The notes beneath the pieces are model-generated. The model worked only from the letters and a program-made list of their open reading frames with translations, made no database searches and had not been told where the DNA came from. A DNA stretch of 5,808 nucleotides. Source: Gammaproteobacteria bacterium TMED92. GTDB lineage: Bacteria; Pseudomonadota; Gammaproteobacteria; Pseudomonadales; Azotimanducaceae. The position numbers were made by a program, and so were the translations under genes. The stretch covers positions 1 through 5,808 of the forward strand of contig NHET02000066.1 of the NCBI GenBank assembly GCA_002170355.2, written 5' to 3'. Positions 1 through 5,360 of this stretch are shown one piece after another (the stretch's first letter is position 1; the number at the start of each line of letters is the position of its first letter).

Positions 1-1131
1 CCGCCACTACCTTTAGGTAAGGCTGCCACTGCCATGGGTCGAGGATTCAACGCCCAAGGCTGGCACTGGTGGCCCTCTGACGCTGCCATTGCAACCCAAG
101 AGCATGATGGCCGCGCACCGTGCATAAATCTTGGCGCCTGTCTTTCTGGGTGCGCACAGGGCGCAAAGGCCAGCACGGATGTGACCTATTGGCCCCATGC
201 GGTCCGACAAGGCGTTGAACTGCGCACGCGCTGCCGGGTGCGCGAAATCACCCTCGACGAGCACGGCATGGCCGATGGTGTCATCTATTACGATGAGCAT
301 GGCGTAGAACAGTTTCAACAAGCCGCGGTGGTGATTTTAGCCACCAACGGAGTGGGTACACCGCGCTTGCTACTGAACTCTAAGTCTGAGCGTTTTCCGC
401 AAGGCCTGGCTAATTCCAGTGGTTTGGTGGGTAAGAACCTGATGTTTCATCCCTACGCGATGATCCGTGGCGTGTTTCCCCAGGCGCTGGATGGTTCTCG
501 CGGCCCTGGCACCTGCATTTGGAGCCAGGAGTTTTACGAGACCGATGAGCGTCGAGGCTTTGTGCGTGGCTTTACCTATGAAATGAATCGCGGCATGGGT
601 CCTGCGGCGACCGCAATGCTTGGTATAGGTCATGGACGCGTTCCCTGGGGCGCCCAATTTCATCAGAAGTATGCTGAGCTGCACGAGCGTATAACCGGTA
701 TGGTGGCGATCTGCGAGGATCTTCCCGAGCTGCATAACACCGTCACACTGGATGCTAAGTTGGTAGACAGCCACGGCATCCCAGCACCAAAAATAGATTA
801 CGTGCTGTCCGAAAACAGCCGCAAGATGCTCGACTATGCGGTCGCTCGGGCCTCGGAAGCACTGCGTGCGGGAGGTGCTACTGACGTTATGCATGAAGCT
901 CCACTAGCAGTGGGCGGTTGGCATCTGATGGGCACCGCGCGCATGGGCACAGACCCGACGCATTCGGTGGTCAATGAATGGGGTCGCGCGCACGATGTGA
1001 AAAATCTTTTTATTGTTGATGGCAGTATTTTTGTTACTTCTGCAGGTGTTAACCCCACGCGCACGATTCAGGCATTGTCGCTGTACATAACGGATTGCAT
1101 GAAGAAGCGCCTGGCTAACCTATTTGATTAG
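1..1131 (+). CDS. GMC-family FAD-dependent oxidoreductase, C-terminal part (5' end outside window)
   Basis: The reading frame is open from base 1 to a TAG stop and gives 376 residues; GMC enzymes are usually about 500-580, so the N-terminal FAD dinucleotide-binding (GxGxxG) part lies outside. Numbering from the first visible codon: a cysteine cluster C41-x5-C47-x3-C51 followed by QGAK; the second GMC signature region GVGTPRLLLNS at 117-127; and the C-terminal GMC domain with the catalytic pair H308 (in GGWHLMGTARMG) and N351 (in GVNPTRTIQAL). The family oxidises alcohols, sugars or sugar acids with FAD. The ATG at base 34 is internal, because conserved-looking sequence precedes it in frame. 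The small-subunit-like gene 14 bases downstream suggests a dehydrogenase passing electrons to a respiratory carrier rather than an H2O2-forming oxidase; that is inference. The cysteine spacing resembles Cys-rich motifs in multi-subunit members such as FAD-glucose dehydrogenase. The family call is very secure; the substrate is unknown. Confidence 0.93.
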   Translation, partial: PPLPLGKAATAMGRGFNAQGWHWWPSDAAIATQEHDGRAPCINLGACLSGCAQGAKASTDVTYWPHAVRQGVELRTRCRVREITLDEHGMADGVIYYDEHGVEQFQQAAVVILATNGVGTPRLLLNSKSERFPQGLANSSGLVGKNLMFHPYAMIRGVFPQALDGSRGPGTCIWSQEFYETDERRGFVRGFTYEMNRGMGPAATAMLGIGHGRVPWGAQFHQKYAELHERITGMVAICEDLPELHNTVTLDAKLVDSHGIPAPKIDYVLSENSRKMLDYAVARASEALRAGGATDVMHEAPLAVGGWHLMGTARMGTDPTHSVVNEWGRAHDVKNLFIVDGSIFVTSAGVNPTRTIQALSLYITDCMKKRLANLFD

Positions 1132-1145
1132 GTGTTGAAAGAAAA

Positions 1146-1616
1146 ATGAACGACACGATCGTCACAGACGCGCGATTTAGTGCGGCACAAACCGAGCTGG
1201 TAGCATTTGTTGCTGGCGCAATTATTCCTCAAGACGTTCAGCGCGGTATGCCAGCGGCAAATAACGCAGAAATACTGCACGATATTCTCCGCAGCGCGAG
1301 TGCAGTCGAACTGCCTGCATTTTGTGTTCATGTTGAGACCCAAACTCAAACTTTGTTTGGTTGCAGCTTCCAACATGCTGCAGCAGAACAAAGAAGCTCA
1401 CTGATGAAGCATTTGGCCGGTTCGAATCACGTTGTTACTCGTGGTTTTGTCAGTCTCGTCGTGCAGTGCTATTTCCGCGACGCGCAGGTGCTGACGGCGC
1501 TAGGGTTGGAGCCGCGGGCGCCGTTCCCAAAAGGACACCAGGTAGCCGCTGGCGAGTGGGATTTATTGGAAAACGTCAAGCGTCGTGCGCCGTTTTATCG
1601 GCGGCCAGATGCTTAA
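1146..1616 (+). CDS. Gluconate 2-dehydrogenase subunit 3-like small protein, partner of the GMC dehydrogenase
   Basis: This 156-residue protein starts 14 bases after the GMC stop codon. Its C-terminal half (about residues 103-152) carries the pattern I associate with small proteins next to GMC dehydrogenases: VVQCYFRD, then LGLEPRAPFPKG, then a GEWDLL segment and a final APFYRR. In characterised systems (gluconate 2-dehydrogenase, FAD-glucose dehydrogenase) the small subunit helps the flavoprotein fold and be exported, usually through its own twin-arginine signal. Here no RR motif or hydrophobic signal is visible in the first 40 residues, so the complex may be cytoplasmic, or export may depend on the unseen N-terminus of the GMC subunit. 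The ribosome site is weak (GAAAG a few bases before ATG), suggesting translational coupling to the GMC gene. Cysteines at 60, 73 and 108 have no known role here. Family assignment is by pattern recognition only. Confidence 0.72.
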   Translation: MNDTIVTDARFSAAQTELVAFVAGAIIPQDVQRGMPAANNAEILHDILRSASAVELPAFCVHVETQTQTLFGCSFQHAAAEQRSSLMKHLAGSNHVVTRGFVSLVVQCYFRDAQVLTALGLEPRAPFPKGHQVAAGEWDLLENVKRRAPFYRRPDA

Positions 1617-1647
1617 CGCCAACATTAGAAATTAGAAACACATAACT

Positions 1648-1652
1648 AGGAG
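1648..1652 (+). promoter_or_regulatory. Shine-Dalgarno site fixing a GTG start
   Basis: AGGAG lies 7 bases before GTG at 1660. An in-frame TAG at 1633-1635 closes the frame just upstream and no ATG lies between, so GTG is the supported start of the enoyl-CoA isomerase-like gene. Confidence 0.85.
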
Positions 1653-1659
1653 TGCAATA

Positions 1660-2394
1660 GTGAGCAGCGAATTAATACAGTTAGATCGGCAAGAGAACGT
1701 TTTCACATTGACTATGAGTGCAGGCGAAAATCGTTGGAATACTTCGTTTGTGCGCGCATTTGCACAGGCTCTGGATGAGGTGGAGGCATCAACAGGGCCG
1801 GTGGCGTTAGTGACCGCGTCGGCAAGTGAGAAGTTTTTTTCCAACGGCTTGGATCTAGCATGGGTGCAAGACCCTGCAGCGCACCCAGAAGCCGGGGATC
1901 GTCAGGCTTTTGGCGGCGAGTTTATGGCGCTCATGGGCCGCATTATTACTTTCCCAGTGCCAACCATATGCGCAATCAATGGACATGCTTTCGGCGCTGG
2001 GTTTATGGCGTCGCTGTGTCATGACGTTCGTCTCATGCGTGCAGATCGTGGCTTTTTATGCGCGAACGAAATGCAGTTGGGCATGCGCATCCCGCAACCA
2101 GAGCTGGCTTTGTTCAGGCATAAAATGTCGGGTAGTGCATTTTTTGAAACGGTGCAGTTGGCCAAGCGTTGGGCTGCGCCAGCTGCGTTAGCAGCAGGTA
2201 TTGTGCAGCAAATTGCTGACGTGGAGGAGCTGTTGGCTGTTGCTCACGCGAAAGCGGCGGAGTTGGCGCCGTTAGCCGCTAACCGTGAAAACTATGGTGG
2301 GCAAAAGGAAACTCTGTTTGGCGAGAACGCTGCCATTAATGGCGCACACGGACCCGCCTACATGCTGCGCAACTCCGCTCAGTACGGTCACTAA
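1660..2394 (+). CDS. Enoyl-CoA hydratase/isomerase (crotonase) family protein, probable delta3-delta2-enoyl-CoA isomerase type
   Basis: The protein has 244 residues and a GTG start set by a strong AGGAG site. Crotonase-fold landmarks are clear: first oxyanion-hole segment KFFSNGLDLAW (about 58-68), and second oxyanion-hole segment PTICAINGHAFGAGFM (about 101-116). Aligned by eye with mitochondrial enoyl-CoA hydratase, the position of its first catalytic glutamate (GGGCE) is Met116, while the second (PEILLG) is kept as Glu137 in ANEMQLG. One catalytic Glu at that site is the pattern of delta3-delta2-enoyl-CoA isomerases, and FFSNGxDLAW also recalls plant monofunctional isomerases. The likely reaction is moving a cis/trans-3 double bond to trans-2 so an unsaturated acyl-CoA can enter beta-oxidation. 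It is the third gene of a plus-strand run, 43 bases after the small subunit gene, and ends facing the minus-strand crotonase. The tail after about residue 205 is divergent. Family is certain; isomerase rather than hydratase is inference. Confidence 0.88.
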   Translation: MSSELIQLDRQENVFTLTMSAGENRWNTSFVRAFAQALDEVEASTGPVALVTASASEKFFSNGLDLAWVQDPAAHPEAGDRQAFGGEFMALMGRIITFPVPTICAINGHAFGAGFMASLCHDVRLMRADRGFLCANEMQLGMRIPQPELALFRHKMSGSAFFETVQLAKRWAAPAALAAGIVQQIADVEELLAVAHAKAAELAPLAANRENYGGQKETLFGENAAINGAHGPAYMLRNSAQYGH

Positions 2395-2408
2395 GTCGCG
2401 ATACTGTC

Positions 2409-2435
2409 AGCGCCAGCGCAGCAACACCTGGCGCT
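2409..2435. terminator. Perfect 8-bp inverted repeat between convergent genes, possible bidirectional terminator
   Basis: AGCGCCAG (2409-2416) and CTGGCGCT (2428-2435) form a perfect 8-bp G+C-rich stem with an 11-base loop, 14 bases after the isomerase stop and 20 bases from the stop of the opposing gene. No T-run follows on either strand, so this is not a classical intrinsic terminator. It could act as a 3'-end-stabilising hairpin or a weak terminator for both genes. Confidence 0.45.
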
Positions 2436-2455
2436 ACAACTGACTGCATTGGCGC

Positions 2456-3286
2456 TCAGTTCGAGGCCGGTCGGGTGAGGGCTGCGAGCTCCTCGGGTAT
2501 GTCGTGACGCGGACTCATTTGCCATTCGGGCGAACGTTTTTGCAGGAATGCTTGCACACCCTCTTTGACATCGGCGCTACCACCTAGCCACGCAATGAGC
2601 TTGCCCTCAGTGTCCATCAATTGTGGAATATTTGCGCCAACGTTTTGCCACATCAGGGCTTTGGTGAGGGCGACAGAAACGGGTGCTGTGTTGGTAGCGA
2701 TGTCGTGAGCAATCTCGAGCGCTCGATTCATTAGCGCTGCCTGGTCTGTAGCCTCGCTGATTAGTGCCATATCGGCGGCTTCCTGCCCGGAAATGATGCG
2801 ACCAGTCATCAGTAGATCGGCGGCTCGGGAGAACCCAGCCACCTGGCTCACAGTAATGTGCGAGGCGAGCTCCGGCAGAATTCCACGCCGCACCATGGCG
2901 AAACCTATTTTCGCTGATGTTGTGGCTAGGCGCATGTCGGCAAGCATGGCGTAAGTAATGCCAACACCCACAGCCGCGCCATTGATCGCTGCTATGACCG
3001 GTTTGCGCACTTGATATGGCCACATTGGCGGCCGAGTTATGGTCGTCTTGCTGGTGAAGCCGTCTTCACCACCGGATAGATCTGCACCTGCGCAGAAGGC
3101 ACGACCGGCGCCCGTCACAACAACGGCGCGGATGTCGTCGTTCTCGTCACACTCATACATTGCATCGCTGAGCTCCCGACTCATGATGGGTGTCCAAGTG
3201 TTCATTTGATCTGGTCTGTTCAAGGTCACAAGTGCGACCCGATCTTGGATGTCAAAGCTGATGTGTTGCAGCTCGTTGATGTTCAT
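2456..3286 (-). CDS. Enoyl-CoA hydratase/isomerase (crotonase) family protein with atypical active site
   Basis: The protein has 276 residues from the chosen ATG. A GTG eight codons upstream (3308-3310) is possible, but GGGGAG lies 9 bases before the ATG and inside the longer form, so the shorter start is preferred. Crotonase landmarks: VALVTLNRP (about 17-25), oxyanion-hole segment GRAFCAGADLSGG (about 61-73), and the second oxyanion segment KPVIAAINGAAVGVGITYAMLADMR (about 95-119). Aligned by eye with enoyl-CoA hydratase, both classical catalytic glutamates are replaced, by Thr111 and Met131. The following segment MVRRGILPELAS places Glu139 where ECI2/yeast Eci1-type isomerases have their catalytic acid (SPEG/TEGG region). 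A simple water-adding hydratase is therefore less likely than an isomerase or another CoA-ester reaction. The C-terminal EGVQAFLQKRSPEW (about 242-255) is typical of complete crotonases. It is transcribed away from the PhyH operon and towards the other crotonase. Family is certain; the reaction is not. Confidence 0.92.
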   Translation of the reverse strand: MNINELQHISFDIQDRVALVTLNRPDQMNTWTPIMSRELSDAMYECDENDDIRAVVVTGAGRAFCAGADLSGGEDGFTSKTTITRPPMWPYQVRKPVIAAINGAAVGVGITYAMLADMRLATTSAKIGFAMVRRGILPELASHITVSQVAGFSRAADLLMTGRIISGQEAADMALISEATDQAALMNRALEIAHDIATNTAPVSVALTKALMWQNVGANIPQLMDTEGKLIAWLGGSADVKEGVQAFLQKRSPEWQMSPRHDIPEELAALTRPASN

Positions 3287-3295
3287 AGCGATTTG

Positions 3296-3301
3296 CTCCC
3301 C
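3296..3301 (-). promoter_or_regulatory. Shine-Dalgarno site choosing the ATG start of the minus-strand crotonase
   Basis: On the minus strand GGGGAG is followed by 9 bases and then ATG (3286-3284). No comparable site precedes the upstream in-frame GTG at 3310, which supports the 276-residue protein over a 284-residue one. Confidence 0.7.
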
Positions 3302-3315
3302 TATATGCACGGGTA

Positions 3316-3345
3316 AGATTAACCAGCTGCGGTGATCTCGATCAA
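3316..3345 (-). promoter_or_regulatory. Possible weak sigma70-like promoter for the minus-strand crotonase
   Basis: Read on the minus strand, TTGATC (3345-3340; 4 of 6 to TTGACA) is followed after 18 bases by TAATCT (3321-3316; 3 of 6 to TATAAT), about 30 bases before the ATG. The -35 lies within a TGATC-TC-GATCA imperfect palindrome (3333-3344). The match is modest and could be chance. Confidence 0.25.
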
Positions 3346-3358
3346 TGCGTATCTTTGG

Positions 3359-3388
3359 TTCTTAATTCGCGGTAACTGTTGCTATGAT
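3359..3388 (+). promoter_or_regulatory. Extended -10 sigma70-type promoter for the PhyH/amidohydrolase operon
   Basis: TGC-TATGAT (TG at 3380-3381, hexamer 3383-3388) is an extended -10 element with 5 of 6 consensus bases. A poor -35 (TTCTTA, 3359-3364) lies 18 bases upstream, as is tolerated when TGn is present. The predicted transcript start is near 3395, giving a leader of about 50 bases before the ATG at 3444. TGATCA (3385-3390) overlaps the -10 as a palindrome. Confidence 0.55.
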
Positions 3389-3391
3389 CAA

Positions 3392-3416
3392 AACGCGTCG
3401 AGGGATAACGCGCGTT
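3392..3416. repeat. Inverted repeat at the predicted transcription start, possible operator
   Basis: AACGCG (3392-3397) and CGCGTT (3411-3416) are perfect 6-bp inverted half-sites 13 bases apart. Each falls in its own small palindrome (ACGCGT, ACGCGCGT). The element sits at the predicted +1 of the rightward promoter, a common place for a repressor site. No regulator gene is in the window to pair with it. Confidence 0.3.
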
Positions 3417-3443
3417 CATTGAAGTGGCTTAGCGGGGGAAGTC

Positions 3444-4325
3444 ATGGGGTTTAACGAAAATCACGTCCAACATTACCGTGAACACGGTTATGTCATTGTC
3501 GAGAACTTTCTAAGCGCTGATGAGCTCAGCCGCGCGCGAGAGGAAATCGAAACCTTTGTCCCCGGCTGGTTGGATTATGCCGCTAACCCCACCGGGCAGC
3601 GCCCAACAGGGTGGGATCAACCGCAGCGATCGCGGCGGGCTGTGCGCTTTCCGTTTCGTGGCAAACAACTTAATGCGATTACTCTGCACCCTGAACTCAG
3701 GCGTTTTGCGTCTCTGATGAGCGGTGGTGAGGCGTTATTTTGTGAGCAGTCAGATCTAACCTACAAATGCATGGGTCATTACGGCGATGTCGATCAGCCG
3801 ATGCATTTAGACTATGTGAACCATACTTTAGCTTATCCCCCAAACCAGCCAAAATACTGGCAGACAGCCTTTTTGGTCTATTACACAGATGTGGCGGCTC
3901 ATGAAGCGCCAACGGCAGTGTGTTCTTGGCAACACTACAAAAATGAAATTCTCTGGCCGGCTATGTACCAGCCTGAGCAACGCCCGCAGCTGTACGACAA
4001 CGAGGTCAAGGTGACAGTGCCGGCGGGTTCACTGCTGGCATATAGCATGCGAACGTTCCACCGCGGCACCGCGTTTCAAGCTGAGGGTGCACGGGTCGGT
4101 CACTTTATAAGCTATGCACCCAAGGGGCCGAAGTGGTTGGGTATTGTTGGCTGGCCGGAGCAGGGCGTGCACAAATCGTTTACCGCGTGGATGGAGCAGG
4201 CAACGCTGGAAGAGCGCGAACTCATAGGGTTTCCCGCGCCAGGTGATGAGTATTGGAGCGACGAAACTCTAGCGGGTGTGTCTGCGCGTTTCCCGAATAT
4301 GGACATGCGACCCTACAAGTACTGA
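3444..4325 (+). CDS. Phytanoyl-CoA dioxygenase (PhyH) family Fe(II)/2-oxoglutarate-dependent oxygenase
   Basis: The protein has 293 residues, a normal length for the family. The N-terminus has the typical PhyH opening YREHGYVIVENFLSADEL (about 11-28). The iron-binding facial triad is visible as H121-x-D123 (in QPMHLDYVNH) and the distal H206 (in MRTFHRGTAF). R217 (in GARVGHFISY) is the likely 2-oxoglutarate-binding arginine. Enzymes of this family hydroxylate a substrate while decarboxylating 2-oxoglutarate to succinate and CO2, normally in the cytoplasm; no signal or membrane segment is seen. The substrate need not be a phytanoyl-CoA, since many bacterial members act on small molecules. GGGGGA precedes the ATG closely. 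It is the first gene after an extended -10 promoter, and 21 bases separate it from the amidohydrolase gene, so the two are probably co-transcribed. All key residues are present, so an active enzyme is expected. Confidence 0.9.
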   Translation: MGFNENHVQHYREHGYVIVENFLSADELSRAREEIETFVPGWLDYAANPTGQRPTGWDQPQRSRRAVRFPFRGKQLNAITLHPELRRFASLMSGGEALFCEQSDLTYKCMGHYGDVDQPMHLDYVNHTLAYPPNQPKYWQTAFLVYYTDVAAHEAPTAVCSWQHYKNEILWPAMYQPEQRPQLYDNEVKVTVPAGSLLAYSMRTFHRGTAFQAEGARVGHFISYAPKGPKWLGIVGWPEQGVHKSFTAWMEQATLEERELIGFPAPGDEYWSDETLAGVSARFPNMDMRPYKY

Positions 4326-4333
4326 AGTGGGCG

Positions 4334-4340
4334 TAAGGAG
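4334..4340 (+). promoter_or_regulatory. Strong Shine-Dalgarno site of the amidohydrolase gene
   Basis: TAAGGAG sits 6 bases before ATG 4347, a near-ideal site. It implies independent, strong initiation for the amidohydrolase despite the short gap to the upstream oxygenase gene. Confidence 0.8.
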
Positions 4341-4346
4341 TAACTA

Positions 4347-5360
4347 ATGAGCGCAAAGCTAGAACCGAAGTCGGCGGCCTGGCTGGGTCAGGTACAGGAA
4401 GAAATCATTGATCCGAGCCGGCCGATCATTGATCCCCACCATCATCTTTGGTCTGAACCGCTGATGTTTGGACGCTATGAGTTAGGCGATTTGTGGGCGG
4501 ATACCGGTAGCGGTCATAACATCGAGAAAACCGTATTCATTGATTGTCACGCGAATTACCGCAGTGACGGACCCGGTCGTATGAAGCCTATTGGCGAAAC
4601 AGAATATGTGGCAGGCGTGGCGGCGGCCAGTCGCGAACGGCCTGATCAAGCGACGATCGCGGCGATAGTGAGCCACGTTAATTTGCTACTGGGCGATGCG
4701 GTCGAGGAAGTCCTGCACGCGCATGAGGTGGCAGGACGGGGGTTGTTCAGGGGGATTCGCCACGCTGGTCCGTTTGACGATTCGGGCTCGTTAGTAAACG
4801 CTGGCGGTGGCCGGCCATGCCCGTACCAAGAGCCTGAGTTCCGGCAGGGGCTGCGTAAACTTGCGTCTATGGGTTACAGCTACGACACCTGGCATTTCCA
4901 CCTGCAGAATCGATCTTTTCTTAGTCTGGCCCAAGCAGTTCCAGAGGCTACTATGGTGCTCGACCACTTTGGTACACCGTTGGGAGTCGGCGTTTATGCG
5001 GAGCAACGGGAAGAAATATTTACCCAATGGCGCAAAGATATTGCTGATATCGCGCAATGCCCTAACGTGTACGCTAAGTTAGGTGGCTTGGCCATGATCG
5101 ATAATGGTTTTGGCTGGGATGACCAAGAGCGGCCACCAACATCGGATGAGTTTGTTGCTGCTCAGCGGCGTTACTATGAACACACCATCGAATGCTTTGG
5201 TCCGCAGCGCTGTATGTTTGAGAGCAATTTTCCGGTTGATCGGTTGTCGATTTCGTACCCTGTTCTATGGAACGGCCTGAAGAAAATTGCTGCGCAGTAT
5301 TCTGCAGACGAACAACACGCGATGTTCTACGGAACCGCCGCAAAGGTGTACAGAATATGA
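4347..5360 (+). CDS. Amidohydrolase-family protein (COG3618 type, lactonase/TIM-barrel metal-dependent hydrolase-like)
   Basis: The protein has 337 residues; family members are mostly 280-350. The N-terminal metal-site motif is IIDPHHHLW (27-35), with H31 and H33 as the HxH pair. Further barrel-end residues are H183/H185 in DTWHFHLQNR, H207 in VLDHFGTP, a KLGG strand at 244-247, and the C-terminal segment CMFESNFPVDR (289-299). In the related 2-pyrone-4,6-dicarboxylate hydrolase and other amidohydrolases an Asp (GSDWP/GTDWP type) lies where this protein has Asn294, a change I believe is shared by other SNFPVD-type COG3618 proteins. Relatives hydrolyse lactones or other cyclic esters and some decarboxylate, so ring opening of a lactone or similar intermediate is a reasonable guess. 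It lies between two PhyH oxygenases. Its TGA stop overlaps the next start codon, indicating one operon with tight coupling. No signal peptide is seen, so it is probably cytoplasmic. Family is secure; the reaction is open. Confidence 0.88.
   Translation: MSAKLEPKSAAWLGQVQEEIIDPSRPIIDPHHHLWSEPLMFGRYELGDLWADTGSGHNIEKTVFIDCHANYRSDGPGRMKPIGETEYVAGVAAASRERPDQATIAAIVSHVNLLLGDAVEEVLHAHEVAGRGLFRGIRHAGPFDDSGSLVNAGGGRPCPYQEPEFRQGLRKLASMGYSYDTWHFHLQNRSFLSLAQAVPEATMVLDHFGTPLGVGVYAEQREEIFTQWRKDIADIAQCPNVYAKLGGLAMIDNGFGWDDQERPPTSDEFVAAQRRYYEHTIECFGPQRCMFESNFPVDRLSISYPVLWNGLKKIAAQYSADEQHAMFYGTAAKVYRI

Noticed and set aside
370..894. Long minus-strand open frame (174 codons) opposite the GMC gene
   Set aside because: It lies wholly antisense to a strongly conserved coding region, its translation shows no family motif, and it has no convincing ribosome site. 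It is a shadow of the plus-strand codon usage.
2607..3023. Minus-strand open frame (138 codons) in another frame inside the crotonase
   Set aside because: It is fully contained in the 2456-3286 gene, whose conserved crotonase motifs lie in a different frame; the alternative product has low-complexity, motif-free composition.
3284..3310. GTG at 3310 as start of the minus-strand crotonase (eight extra residues)
   Set aside because: No Shine-Dalgarno precedes the GTG, while GGGGAG stands 9 bases before the downstream ATG.
4404..4435. 11-base direct repeat ATCATTGATCC, 21 bases apart, encoding IIDP twice
   Set aside because: It is in frame and precedes the metal motif; a similar acidic-proline segment before DPHHHLW is, as I recall, usual in COG3618 proteins, so it reads as coding sequence rather than a regulatory repeat or recent duplication.
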